Assembly (NCBI GenBank): GCA_963921195.1
Contig: OY992540.1
Span: forward strand, 62,504,844 to 62,568,843
Source of the DNA: Pegoplata infirma
Taxonomy: Eukaryota; Arthropoda; Insecta; Diptera; Anthomyiidae
Direction: 5' to 3'
DNA length: 64,000 nucleotides
Positions 1 through 11,740 of the stretch are shown one piece after another. The stretch's first letter is position 1, and each line of letters starts with the position of its first letter. The notes under the pieces are model-generated. The model saw only the letters and a list, made by a program, of their open reading frames with translations. It ran no database searches and was not told the origin of the DNA. The position numbers and the translations under genes are program-made.

Positions 1-1500
1 ATCTTAGAATCGGAGAATTTTCTATGCCAAATAATGCTCTTAGAAGTTTTATGCAAAAATATTGTTTATAATTTAAAAACTTTGAAAAAGTTTATGAACA
101 AATCAAAAAGCTGTCCCAGAGTTTTGAGTTTTTAAGCGGAAAGTATATTTGAGAATTTTTAATGAAAAGTTGCATAAATTTTCAAAGTATTTAAAAAAAA
201 ATAATTCGACTCATTTTTTATCTTAAATTTAAAACAAATGTTTTGTTTCCTAAAACTAAAAAAAATGTATGCTCAAAAACATTGAGGCTCAAAAACGAAA
301 TTAAAAAAAAAAAAAATTGGACCCCCCCCCCAAAATAAATTCCTGCGTACGTGCCTGTGATGTACCGTATGGCATGTTGTTGTTAATTTTTTCTTTTAAT
401 TTCAAAAAACCTCAATTTTGATCACCGGGCGCCACTGGTTAATTTTATCCAATTGGCCTTAAACTTGTACTACATACATAAGTTTAAGGGCTAAAAGAAT
501 AAATATTTCAAAACTCGAAAATTCAGCTCTATAAGCTCCCATATAAAACTCACCTTTATTCCGGTCTAATCTTCCTGCCATATTTGCTCATTTTAAATAA
601 AATCAGTTGGGAAATTAAGAAAATACAACAAAACAAACCTTTACTTTTAACCCACAATTGTTAACAACATAATAGTAGTATTTCATTGAAAATTAATCAT
701 ATTGAACATTAAATTAAATACAAAAGGACAATAAGGACAATGACACTAAAATTCCTATCAAATATATGTTAATTTATAATTTTCTGAAAATTATTACAAA
801 CTACCAATATAAACCAGCATGTGTATTAGGGTGGCTCATATTTCTCCAACTTTTCTTTGAAAGAATTTTAATTTCTTATACATATGGTAGTGAATTAACA
901 TGTTTACCAAGACTTAAATAAACATTTAAAGAACTTCTTATTATTGGGGCACAATTCTGTTAAGAGCATTGCCCTATTATATACATACTACCAAACATAT
1001 TTGAATATAATAATCATTAAACAATAATGCCATTGAACTTTTAATGATGGCATATAAAATGTTTTGTAATTTACAAAATTTCAATATTTGGTAGTTAGTA
1101 TAAATGAATGTAAAATAGAAACATTTTACGTTTAAATACTTGTTATTACAAAATTTGGCATTACAATTGTTTGGGTCATGCATGTATGCTGTTTTGAAAA
1201 CTATACAAATAAATAGCAAAATATTAATAAATATTTGGTTTGGCATTGAATTCAAAATTTTATATCTAAACAATATTGTGGCATGACTTAGAAATTGTTA
1301 TGTGAATGTGTATTTTGTGGGGCGACGAACTGGACAGTTATTAAATGATAAATAGTGTAGAGATAAACATTATTAAAAATGTGCTGCAACCAATGATAGG
1401 GCTGTCGAAGGGTGACCCTATCTTTAGTAGAATTGATTCAGTAGTGGAAGTCGTGTGTTTATAGATTAACTCTTGTTTTCAAAAGATTTAAAATTTGGAA
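1..1500. other. AT-rich non-coding sequence, no gene seen
   Basis: No convincing coding frame. It holds an A-run followed by a run of ten C (about 304-331). A single TAGGGTGG at 827-834, followed by CTCAT, resembles the end of the hAT-like element at 54553, but no partner end is visible nearby. The reading frame around 977-1273 on the minus strand is low-complexity and is not supported as a gene. Confidence 0.6.
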
Positions 1501-1870
1501 CGTCAAATAGATACGCTAGCCTAGATTTTGGAAATTCCTTTTCTTTGGTAAAAGGGAAAAAAGTGAATTTTTATACTTTTTACATTTCCTAAAAAGTCCT
1601 TTTTTGGAAATTTTATCTTCTGAAATATTGGTCATAGAAACTTTAAATTTAAAATTCAGAATCTTCCTGCCGCAAAAAATCATTCACCGATTTACCGCTG
1701 GTACTTTTTCATTCTTCTGAAATTATGGCTTTAGATACATGAAAATAGTAATGAAAGATTATCCAGCTAAAAAATACAATCTGCCAATATTACTTTTGAG
1801 AAAAAAAATAATGGTTTTAGTAACTTAAAAAAGTCTAAAACGTTCCTTTGGAAATTCCAATTTTAGTGCA
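1500..1870 (+). repeat. Diverged relic of the Helitron 146-bp unit
   Basis: It shows the unit's order of phrases (AAATTCC, TTTCT, GTACTTTTT, then 'CTGAAATAATGGTCATAGAAACTT'-like text, in degraded form) in the orientation of the 20973-25032 Helitron. It is treated as an old internal fragment. No ends are visible. Confidence 0.5.
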
Positions 1871-1879
1871 AAAAATGCC

Positions 1880-2165
1880 TTCGAATTTTGTACTTTTGCC
1901 CAAAACATTAAAACATGATAATGTTTTTCGGAAGATTTGGGTGTGCTTGCCAAAGCAAAGTTTTTTTAGAAAAAATAATGTTATATTACTTTGCTATTCC
2001 ATGCATAACGAATTGAAATATCAGTCGAGGACCCCATTAAAAAACAAAAAGAGCTGTACATTTCGTAAGTGAGTGCAAAAATAAGTGCAAAAATGTGTTT
2101 TTACATTTTGGAGAGTATAAAAGATTCGGTACCAAGAATATACCACTCTCACTTGTTTTATGTAC
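1880..2165 (+). repeat. Dispersed module plus DINE (third subfamily) end fragment
   Basis: Positions 1880-2050 match, in reverse complement, segments at 30650-30840 and more weakly at 47690-47885. All hold the phrase GGGGTCCTCGACTGATATTT or its complement and an AAACATTATCATGATT stretch. Positions 2065-2165 carry the outer end of the third DINE subfamily (TTTTGGAGAGTATAAAAGATTCGG...CACTCTCACTTGTTTT). The same adjacency recurs around 29365-29500, so the two parts move or decay as one unit. Confidence 0.55.
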
Positions 2166-2279
2166 ATTTGATAAACAAATGAAAATTTTTAATGCGAAAA
2201 CTTGCTGAAAAAGTAGTTTTGGTAAAAAAAATGATTTTTTTTCATTTAATTTAATGAACCCAAAATTTTTGGAAAAAAA

Positions 2280-2812
2280 AAATTTTGATGAAAAAAAGGT
2301 TTTAATGATTTTTTTTGGTGAAAAGAAAAGTTTTTTTGATGTAAAAATAAAATTGATGAAAAAAAATTTTTGGTGAGAAAATTTAATAAAAAAATTTTAT
2401 AAAAAAAAAATTCATGAAAAAAATGTGATAAAAAAAATTTATCAAAAAAAAACTTGATGCAAAAATAACATTAGTGAAAAAGAAAAAAATTAATGAAAAA
2501 AAAAAAATTGATGAAAAAACAAAAAAAATTTATGACAAAACAAAAAAAATTATGAAAAAACAAAAAAATTTATGAAAAAAAAATTTTAATAAAAACAAAA
2601 ATTTTGTTGATAAAAAAAATTTGATGAAAAAAAAAATTAATGAAAAAAAAATTTGATGAAAATAAATTTGATAAAAAAAAATATGAAAAAAAAGTTTGAT
2701 GAAAAAAAAAATTTATGAAAAAAAAAAATTTTATGAAAAAAAAAGTTTGATGAAAAAAAAAATTTATAGAAAAAAAATTGATGAAAAAAAAAATTTTTTG
2801 TTGAAAAATAAT
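2280..2812 (+). repeat. GATGAAAAAAAAATTT minisatellite
   Basis: Degenerate tandem units of GATG or TATG followed by A8-10 and TTT. The complement (TCATCAATATTTTTTTT) recurs at 28690-29330, 29725-30310 and 45670-46105, always beside DINE-type sequence, so it is probably the internal array of that family. The frame at 2696-2902 is only a translation of this array. Confidence 0.85.
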
Positions 2813-2960
2813 TATGTTACTTTTTATTCACCAGCTGGTGATAAACGGTTTTATTCACCACGAGGTGAATTATTATCCAAGTTACAAACCCAAGTTATTT
2901 AACATTTTGGTTTTAAGAAAATGAAAATAATAATTCTTGTTTTCTTTTTCGTTAATTGTT
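2813..2960 (+). repeat. Twin-palindrome module (CACCAGCTGGTG / TTCACC-GGTGAA)
   Basis: TCACCAGCTGGTGA (2828-2841) is a perfect palindrome. Twelve bases on lies ATTCACC-ACGA-GGTGAAT (2853-2870), a 7-bp-arm hairpin. The same pair recurs in reverse orientation at 29663-29703 and 44173-44210, each time bordering the TCATCAA minisatellite. It is GC-richer than its surroundings and likely a conserved subterminal block of a mobile element. Confidence 0.75.
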
Positions 2961-3233
2961 AGCTTTTTTAAAATTAGACACCATCCTAAAAACATTATCA
3001 TTTTGAAAGTGTAAATATTTGTACTTTGGTACTTTTTCTATCTCCTGAAATAATGGTTCTACAAAGTTGAAATGTGTTAAACCCAGTTAAAAAAAGCACG
3101 AATTATCCACTTAAAAAAAAAAAAAATTTTTTTAGTACTTTTAACAACACTGTTCTTTTTTTTTTTGATAATTTTTATTCTAAAGGGACAAAAAATGGTG
3201 TAAAAGAGGAAATTTTTTAACTTTTTTATAGCT
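2961..3233 (+). repeat. Diverged Helitron internal unit
   Basis: Contains 'GTACTTTGGTACTTTTTCTATC' text broken by mutations and the 'TGAAATAATGGTTCTA' phrase of the 146-bp Helitron unit. It is the left flank of the hAT-like insertion that follows. Confidence 0.5.
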
Positions 3234-3814
3234 ATTAAAAACAGGGTTGGCAACCGAAACGAATAACGGTATCGGTAACGGTATTGGTAATACATATTTT
3301 TTATATCGATAACGGTAAAGGTAACGGTATTTTCGATTATTTCGGTACGTACCGGTACGTACCGGTATTATAAATAAAATTTTACCAAGTCACAAATTTG
3401 TTAAAAACGCGTAGAAAAATAAAAAATGTGTTTAAAAAAATTAAAAAAACTGCTTAATTCTGTACATTTTCTATACATAATTATATTTGTACTAGTATTA
3501 AATTCTATGAATACATAATTATATTTGTACTAGTATTAAATATTGTAATTCAACAAATACGAACTCATGATCGTAGAGACACCTTTGTGCAACAAGCAAA
3601 AAAATATGCATTTTGAGCAATATGAGAGATCTGCATTTTAAGCCATTTGAGGAATCTACTAATTAAAGCTGACGTGACCACGCGTGATTTGCTAAAGTTA
3701 TGTCTGGTTAATCTAGGTAGAATCTGCAGAAAAAACCGTCAGGAAAGCAGAAAAATCTGCTGATTTCAAATAAACAGGCTGAATATCGAAGTTGAGTGGT
3801 ACGTTGATAAAAAA

Positions 3815-4976
3815 AACAAGTAGAAAAATTTAATTCGACTTGGTCGAATCTATGAATACCCTCCACAATGTTATCTGATAGTAATTTTGTAAAAAAAAAA
3901 AATTGCATTACAAATTTTTTATTAGAAATATGTATATTATTTTGAGTCAAACTTTCTTTTAATCAATCAAATTTTTTTGAGTGTACAATTTTTTTGACTG
4001 TCAACATTTTTTTGAGTCTGCCATTTCATTCAAAAAAATAATAATATGTAATTTTTTTTTTTGAGTGTAACATTTTTTTTTTTAATGTAAATTTTTTTTT
4101 GAGTGTAAATTTTTCTTAGTGTACAAATTCTTTGAGTAACAAATTACTTTGTAAAATATTTTTGTTGTTTTATACCTACATATATGTAATACAAAAAAAA
4201 AAACTATTTCACATATTTTCCTCTTTTTATATTACCATCCTTTTCTTTAAAAACCAAAAACAAATTAACATTCAATCATACACATACTTTATTTGATTTT
4301 TTCCCGTTACATACAGTTACACTAACAATAACAAATATTTACTTGTCTAACAACTAAACTGCACCCCACGACAAGAAAACAAACAACAACAAGTTTTACA
4401 AAACTGGTATTTCACCATGCTATTAAAACTTGTTTAACGAGTTTTCAACAGTTTAAGGTGAAACAAATCTAAAATTCAGTGCATTGCTTATAACTTTTGA
4501 ACCACTGAACCGATTTTGCTGAAATTCAAAACCAAACAGCCTTGGGGAACAACAAATATATATGCTAAGCTTCAGTCCCCTCAGAATTGTCTTTCGAAAG
4601 TTATAGTGGCTTTAATCTTGTAAATTCGAAAAATACCCTTCCCGAAATTTACTATTTTGCTCATAACTTTTGAACCACTGGACCGATTTCGCTGGATTGC
4701 AATACCAACCTGACCCGGTAAATGAAGAACATATATGTCAAACTTCAGGAGCCTCCGTAAAGTATTTCAAAAGTTAGCGTGTTTTCAACGGACAGACAGA
4801 CAGACGGACGGACGGACGGACGGACGGACGGACGGACATAGCTAGATCGACTTAAAATCGATCAAGGATCATGAATATATATACTTTATGGGGTCCTAGA
4901 CCAATATTTCGATGTGTTACAAACGGAATGACAAACTTATATATACCCTCTATCACTAGAGTGGAGGGTATAAAAA
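3815..4976 (-). mobile_element. DINE-1-like element, subfamily 1, copy A
   Basis: Read on the minus strand it runs from TATACCCTC...GAGGGTATA inverted ends, through the AAAGTATATATATTC box and a GTCCGTCC tract, to the far end TTCGACTTGGTCGAATC. That end also forms a short hairpin. The inner part holds TTTTTTGAGTGTAA repeats. These are the landmarks of DINE-1/INE-1, a non-autonomous Helitron-type repeat of flies. No coding capacity. Inserted in the hAT-like element at 3242. Confidence 0.85.
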
Positions 4977-5753
4977 TCGGCAGGATAAAAAAAAAACTTC
5001 GCATGGGTGTTTCAGGGGATGTTTTTTAAGGGGTAGGGAGGCTGGTGTCAGAGGGACACCTAATCAGCTGATTTTTTTTTTACATTTGAAAAATGTTTAG
5101 TTTTAATCGTTTAAATTTGAATTAAAAAAATTTTAAAACTTTCTTAAAAAAAAATGTCAACAACAATTTTTTGTAAAATTGCAAAATAATCTGCTGAAAT
5201 TTGAACAAAAATTAATAATCATAATAAATTCAACAAAATAAAGAAAACATTTGTTATTCTCTAAAACTGAAAGACAGAATTAAAGTAAAATATCCGTTTT
5301 AAAATCTGCTAAAAAAATTCTAATTCAAACTGAAAGTTGTTTTACAGATTTTTCGACAGATTTTTTTCTTCTGAGTGTACTAGTAGGGCTCATTATGTAT
5401 TTAACTCCATAAAACAATCTCTCCACGCTTAGCTGCATGGATGACACCGCCAGAAACACTTTAGCGATTTGCCACAATTTCAGGTTTGTCTCTTCCCACT
5501 AGAGAATGTTTACAATACGTGGCACTCACATTTCTCTTTGGAACTTTTTAAGTGAATTTCGAATGTGATCATTGGTTAGACCGATTTCCACATTTACTTT
5601 TCCAAAATTTTGTTTATTGCGAATGTGGACATTGGTTGGACCGACATCCTCATTGGCTTTGTCCAAATAACAATACGATTTTTTTTTTATTTTACGTATA
5701 TTAAAAATATTTTACTGTTTTTAATCCAAAAAAAATAAGTAATATTAAGACAA

Positions 5754-6289
5754 CCCTAGTAAAAAAAGAAAAAAAGTTCATGACTAATTATATCCCAAAT
5801 ATGGCGGATACAATTACTTTAATAATTATCTACGGGTATATTTTATGATCTAGCGGGATAACCTTATATATAATGTGATACGTGAATTGGGTCTATATAA
5901 TTATAACAGTTGGAGAAAACTGATACGATTAAATATAATTTAAAACCATTGTGACTGATCATACATTGCTCCTTATAACGTCATATAAGTTGGATAACAT
6001 TATATATAATCATATGCACTTTATATAACGTTATATACAAAAATATGTTCTTTATGTAGAGCAATATCTAACCATATATATTTATGTCTTATAATCTCAA
6101 TTTATTTAATATTGTATCAATCCGGATCAAACTGATAAGACCAGATAGACCCATTTTACGTATCATATTATATATAAGACTATCTGTTCAGATCTTGTAG
6201 GATAACCGAAGATAATATTTGAAACAATTGTGTCCACCATATTTGGGATCTAATTTGTCACGGCTATATATAACTCTTTTTTACTCGGG
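5754..6289. mobile_element. CCC...GGG foldback MITE, family alpha, TSD aa
   Basis: Ends are CCCTAGTAAAAA and, complemented, CCCGAGTAAAAA. The inverted arms continue for at least 65 bp through a shared 'ATCCCAAATATGG' block, and the interior is rich in TATATA palindromes. The flanking dinucleotide aa is duplicated (5752-5753 and 6290-6291). It has no coding capacity. Related copies lie at 58660 and 59047. Confidence 0.85.
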
Positions 6290-6461
6290 AACCGAAACAA
6301 AACCGATATAATACCGGTAAATATTCGAATAAAGGTAACGGTTTTTTATCGGTAACGGTATTTAAAATTTTTTATTTCGGTATTGGTAACGGTTACGGTA
6401 GTCAATATCAAAGGGTTTTTAATCGGTAACGGTATTGAAAGGGTAACGGTAGCCAACACTG

Positions 6462-6766
6462 ATTAAAAACCACAGAATTTTAATATTAAACATGTAGGGT
6501 CCTCCAAACACGCCTCTTCAAGCAAGTTTAGGTTGTGTTAAAAAGGTTTAGGTTGTATTAAAATCGGGTTATGGCATTTCTCTTTATTTTGAACTTTAAA
6601 AGTCGTTAACACGAAAATCCTAGCTGATCCAGTTTTTGAGATATAGCTAAATAATTACACTGCTCCTTGTGGAATGTCCAACTGATTCTTTCTCTTCTGA
6701 ATACAAATCTGCCATCCAATTTTTCTAGCAAGTACCGTTTTTTGAGATATTTGCTACTAAAAAGTC
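6462..6766. other. Non-coding spacer
   Basis: Positions after the 8-bp TSD show no repeat I could pair inside the window and no coding frame. Confidence 0.4.
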
Positions 6767-7122
6767 ACACTCAAAAAAAAAATTACAAGAAAAGTGATTT
6801 TACTAGATTTTTTGGTACCTCCTATTTTACAAGAATTCCTAGTAAAAATTACGAGCTTTTTTGTGATTTTACAAGATTTTTACCAATAAAATTGTAAATT
6901 TAAAACTTTTTGGCAAAATAAAACTTACACGGAATTCTCGTAAATTTACTAAATTTTTTTTTGTAAAAGAACTTGGAAAATTGTAATATTACAAAAAAAA
7001 AACTGTAAAATTACCAAAAAAAAATGTAAATTTCGATCGAAAATTATTTGTTAAAAAACAAGGAAGACTTAGGAGACTTTTTCTAGCAATTTTACAAGTT
7101 TTTTTTTTTATTTTTTGAGTGT
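6767..7122. mobile_element. ACACTCAAAAAA-terminated MITE with TGTAAAATTAC repeats, copy 1
   Basis: Starts ACACTCAAAAAA and ends TTTTTTGAGTGT. The interior is made of short inverted phrases such as TTGTAAATTTAC, TTTTACAAG and CTCGTAAAATT. The target duplication is not clear for this copy. Other copies lie at 7359, 9553 (split), 15449, 39112 and, as a relic, 62461. Confidence 0.75.
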
Positions 7123-7358
7123 GTAAAAACGTTAAAAGTTTCCATTGGAATTTATTTCCCATACCATTGTTAAAAAATTTATTAAAGTTCCCAGCAAAAT
7201 CTTGGAAATGAGTACTCCTTCCGGCCTCACTTACGTGGTAATGGCTTTAAATAGTACTAATTACCATTAGCATTACTTTACGCCTAAAAGGGCAAAATAT
7301 CCTTTCCTCCAATGACATCGCCGTGTTAAAGTAATTAACAATGAAATTGGGAGGTAAC

Positions 7359-8087
7359 TACACTCAAAAAAAAAACCTTGTAAAGTTACCAAAAAATCTC
7401 GTGATTTTACAAGGCTATTCTCGTAAAATATGACGTAGGTAAAATTCTCGTAAAATTACGAGGATTTCCTCGTAATTTTGAATGCGCCAAAATTTGGTAA
7501 AATAACCAATTTTATTGGTAAAAATATTGGTTTAAAACCGGAAAAATAAAAAAAAAATGGTAAACTTACAAGAAAAAATGGTAGTTATGTTTAAAAAAAT
7601 GGTAAATTTACAAACCAAAATGGTAAGTTTACAAAAAAAAAAATTGTTAATCAACATAAATCCTCGAAATAAAATCATTTTTGTAAAATAACTGTTTATT
7701 TTTGTAAATTAACTAGAATTCTCGTAATAAATGTTTCAAAATATTGTCAACTTTTTTTTTTTAATATTTTTCAATAAAAAATACAACAATATAAATCCTC
7801 GTATAACAAAATTTTTGTAAAATAACAGTTTTTTTTGTAATTCAACTAGAATCCTCGTAATAAAAACTTTGTTGTAAAATTACAGTTTTTTTTTGTAAAA
7901 AAACCTTTCAAAATGGTAGAATACAATTACGAAAATAAACTTGTAAAATTACCAATAAAACTGTAGTTCTCGTTTGAGCAAAGTACAAGATTTTTTGTTA
8001 AAAAACAAGGAAAATTGTTAAATATTGGTAGAACGGGATTACAAGGCATTTTACCAGGCGTTTTACCAGTTTATTTTTTTGAGTGTA
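7359..8087. mobile_element. TACACTCAAAAAA MITE, copy 2, TSD gtaac
   Basis: TACACTCAAAAAAA at the left and TTTTTTTGAGTGTA at the right. The flanks gtaac (7354-7358) and gtaac (8088-8092) match. Because the ends are palindromic with the flank, the duplication could also be read as TAA with CTACACTC termini. The interior is a tandem mosaic of GGTAAAATTACC-like phrases with no coding frame. Confidence 0.8.
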
Positions 8088-8113
8088 GTAACTTATAGTT
8101 TTCTAAAGTGCGT

Positions 8114-8272
8114 ATGATACTTGCTTGTTTCAAGTTACTTGTTGCTGCATTTATTAGGGTTTTTCTATAAAAATTTCGATAACTTAAACCAAAAATTTTG
8201 AATTTATCGAAATTCCAATAGAAAAACCCTAATAAATGCAGCAACAAGTAACTTGAAACAAGCAAGTATCAT
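8114..8272. repeat. Near-perfect 69-bp-arm hairpin
   Basis: Arms 8114-8182 and 8204-8272 are reverse complements with three mismatches, separated by a 21-nt loop. It begins 22 bp after the TSD of the preceding MITE. The reading frame covering it on the minus strand is a by-product of the palindrome. Confidence 0.9.
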
Positions 8273-8279
8273 AAAGGCA

Positions 8280-9552
8280 TAACCCCCTTAGTTGATTACT
8301 TTGTAAGCGAAGTTTTTGCTGGGTTCACTTAAAATTAATATTTTGGATTTTTTAATACGATCAAATTGTAACATCACAAATTTACAATTTTTCGAATTTA
8401 CTTAATACTTTGCAAATTACGCTCTTTATTTAATTTCCATTAAATACAATTAGACTACCAAACAAAAATTTTAAAATATAAAATATTTAAATTTACACAC
8501 AAATAAAAAAATACAACCGCAGACATTTAGACAACCACTAACATATGAATTTAAACATCAATTATACAATTTTATATAAATCTACTTTAAAATATTTTGA
8601 TTTTGTTTGTTTTTTTTTTTTGCCAAAAAATAGAACAAATATTTTATGGTTTTTTGTAAAATATATTTTTTGGTATTTACATAAATTTACACAAAAATTT
8701 TACTAACACATAAATATCTGTTCATATGAATTCTCTACAACATAGTACCTACTTATGAAATACTATCCTAGTAAGTTTTTTGCCATTTTTTAATATATAA
8801 AAGTATGTTTGACTTTACATATTGTAACGTCATCATGATCAGCATATTACTTTAGATGTACAAAAAAACCTTCTCTAAATATATTTATTTTACATGTACA
8901 AAATTTTTCCCTAATGCTTCTTGAATAAATTTGTTGATTTCCGTTTTGCTGTTACAATGACTTCCGGCTCAACTTGCATTTCGACACCCCTAAAAATATA
9001 AAAAAAAGAAACTAAAACTATCACATGCACACAAACTTCGTTTGTAGTCATAACTGTATGTTTAAGGAATTGTGTATGCGTGTGTCTGAATTTTGTATGT
9101 GTTCTGTATAGAAACATCTAACTAAATGTGGTGGCAAAATTCTATATGTAAAAGTAAATTTGGTAATGTTAGCTAAGAGAATATTTAAGTAAGGGCTCGT
9201 TTCAAAATGACTATGACTTGTTTTTGGTTGTTGAACATTTTACCACCAAATATAAAGAGATGTCAAATTTAAAGTTATGTAGAAATATTTTTAAATTTTG
9301 GTAAATCGTATTACAAGATTTTTTAAAAATTTAAATAATTTCGAAATCCCAGAACTTAACAAGAATTTGAGGCTCTTTCTAAAGAAACAATATCTGAAAA
9401 TCTAATAAATTAAAAAAAAAAATGTTTCAGAATCTGTAAATTTTTTTGTACGAACAATTACTCAGAATCAGAAAATTTTTCTAAAGAAAATACGTCTAAG
9501 AATTGAATCGAAATCAGTGATAGTATTAAATTCAGATGTGACAAATCTTTTT
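8280..9552. other. AT-rich non-coding sequence, no gene seen
   Basis: Long A- and T-runs and no repeat family recognised. The short frame near 8911-9117 has no recognisable domain. Positions 9360-9500 contain degraded TCAGAATCTG phrases of the 35-bp satellite found at 39615. Confidence 0.5.
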
Positions 9553-10935
9553 TTTTTTTTTGTAATTTTACAAGGTTTTTTCCAAGAAAATTGTAAATTT
9601 ACAAATTTTTTGACACGATAAAATTTATAAGAAGGTTTCGTAACTTTACTAGATTTTTTGCTACCTCCAATTTTACGAGAATTCCTAGTAATTTTACAAG
9701 CTTTTACCCAATAATTTTGTAATTTTACAAGATTTTTTTAGCAATAAAATTGTGAATTTACAGATTTTTTGGCGCAGTAAAAATTTCAAGGAATTCTCGT
9801 GAATTTACTAGATTTTTTTTGTAAAACTATATTGGAAATTTGTAAAATTACAAAAAACAAGTAGAAAAGTTAAATTCGACTTTGCCGAATCTATGAATAC
9901 CCTCCACAATGCATTTTTTTAATGGATAGTACATTTTTTAACATTATCATTTTTTTTTTTTGTCATTTTGTCATATAAAAAAAAAAAGAAAATACTGTTT
10001 TTTTTTTGAGTGTAAAACTTTTTTCGAGTGTAATGTTTTTTTACTGTAAAAATATTTCTAAGTAAATGCAAGTACGTATGTACACAAAATATTTTCCTTT
10101 ATGAAAAAAAAAAAACGTTTTTTTTTTTTTTGAGTGTAAACATTTTTTTGAGTGTAAAATTTTTTTCGAGTGTAATTTTTAAGTTACCAATGCTTTTAAA
10201 ACTAAACAAGTTTAAAAAGCATTGCTTTAAAACTAAACAAGTTTAAAAAGCATTGCTTTAAAACTCAACAAGTTTGAAAAGAATTGTTAAGTTACCACCA
10301 ATGCTTTTCAAACTTGTTTAACACGTGGCATTTAAGATGAAACGAATCTGAAATTCAGGGTTTTGCTTATAACTTTTGAACCACTGAACCGATTGAGCTG
10401 AAATTGAATATCAAACATACTTGGGGAACGGCAAAGATACGTGCCAAGTTTCAGAAGTCTCACTATTGTCTTTTGAAAGTTATCGTGTTTTTTATCTCAT
10501 AAATTCGCGAAAAACCCTTGCCGAAATTTACTCTTTTGCTCATAACTTTTGAACCACTTAACCGATTTGGCTGGATTGCAATAGCAACCTGGCCCGGTAA
10601 ATGACCAACATATATGTCAAACTTCAGCAGCCTCTGTAAAGTCTTTTAAAAGTTAGCGTGTTTTCAACTGACAGACAGACAGACAGACGGACGGTCGGAC
10701 GGACGGACGGACGGACATCGCTAGATCGACTTAAAATCGATCGAGGATCATTAATATATATATACTTTATGGGGTCTTAGACCAATATTTCGATGTGTTA
10801 CAAACGGAATGACAAACTTATATATACCCTCTATCACTAGTGTGGAGGGTATAAAAAGTGTAAATTTCGATCAAAATTTTTTTGTTAAAAAACAAGGAAA
10901 ACTGTCAAACATTTGTAAAATTGGATTACGAGAAC
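9553..10935. mobile_element. TACACTC-type MITE, copy 3, split by a DINE-1 insertion
   Basis: Positions 9553-9854 and 10858-10935 together reproduce the order of phrases seen uninterrupted in copy 1 (TTGGAAAATTGTAA..ATTACAAAAA then TGTAAATTTCGATC, TTGTTAAAAAACAAGG). The DINE-1 copy at 9855-10857 sits exactly between them. The ACACTC/GAGTGT termini are eroded. Confidence 0.7.
9855..10857 (-). mobile_element. DINE-1-like element, subfamily 1, copy B
   Basis: Complete and reverse-oriented: ACAAGTAGAAAAGTTAAATT and the TTCGACTTTGCCGAA hairpin at one end, GAGTGTAA repeats, the ACAGACGGACGG tract, ATATATACTTTATGGGG and a TATACCCTC...GAGGGTATA pair at the other end. It carries three tandem near-copies of 'AAACAAGTTTAAAAAGCATTG' at about 10195-10285. 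Confidence 0.9.
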
Positions 10936-10939
10936 TATA

Positions 10940-11735
10940 AAAATCAGAACATTCTAAAGTCTTTTTCTTCGATGGAGGATTCTACATTCCAAAAATCATT
11001 TTTTTAAAATCATTATTTTTTCTTGAGATCAAAAAAGTACCTACCAAGTACACCTTTTTCTTTTAGAGTCGCGACGTTCCAAAAGGACTTTTGTCGAATT
11101 TCTTTTTCCGCTTGATCATGCAGGATATTATTATATCAGGAGGTAGAAAAAGTACGCAAGTTCTATTTTCCCTTTCAAAATACAAGTTTCCGAAATTTAC
11201 TTTTATTTACTTTTATTTCAGGAGATATAAAAAGTACCGGAGCACAAATTTTTATCTAAATAAAATCGGAATTTCTAAAATTTAGTTTTTCAAAATTTCT
11301 AGTTCAAATTTTTTTTGGACCATTATTTCACAAGTAAACTTTTTTTAACCCTTTTTTTATCCACTTATAAATGGAATTTCCAAAAAGTGCTTTTTTCAGA
11401 GTGCTCTTTAGGCATGATGATCCTTCATTCCAAATTTCTAGAACGATTATTTCAGTAGTTAGGCAATGTACCGATGAAAAATTTTTTGCCCCACAAAAAT
11501 CTAAATTGCTAAAACGTACTCTTTTAAAATGTTTTTTTGCTAATCTAAATTTCTAGGTTTAATATTTCAGGAAATAAAAAAACTATCAAAGTCAAAAATT
11601 TCCCCCGTTTTTCCTCGTTAGAGTTGGAATTTCCAAAATATATATTGTTCTTTATTTTGTTCTGCTGCAGGATACACCATTCCATGTTACCAAGTATTTC
11701 GGAGTTCAATGAAGTACCAAAGTACACATAATTTC
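10940..11735 (-). repeat. Array of diverged Helitron internal units
   Basis: Repeats of 'TTTCAGGAGATATAAAAAGT', 'AAATTTCTA' and 'GGAATTTCCAAAA' in the orientation of the Helitron at 34740-37820. About five decayed units of roughly 150 bp. The frames at 11091-11727 only read through it. Confidence 0.65.
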
Positions 11736-11740
11736 ATCAC

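Larger units (their letters stand above)
3242..6461. mobile_element. hAT-like element with perfect 8-bp TSD, carrying two nested insertions
   Basis: The left end is CAGGGTTGGCAACCG and the right end is CGGTAGCCAACACTG, which form imperfect TIRs. The flanks are attaaaaa (3234-3241) and attaaaaa (6462-6469), a perfect 8-bp target duplication. An 8-bp TSD with a CAGNG terminus is standard for hAT. Both ends carry arrays of CGGTAACGGTA, which are subterminal repeats. A DINE-1 copy (3815-4976) and a CCC...GGG MITE (5754-6289) sit inside, leaving about 1.5 kb of own sequence. A GC-richer stretch at 5396-5670 has a roughly 58-bp tandem duplication around 'GAATGTGGACATTGGTTGGA'. It could be transposase debris, but no long frame survives. 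Confidence 0.8.
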
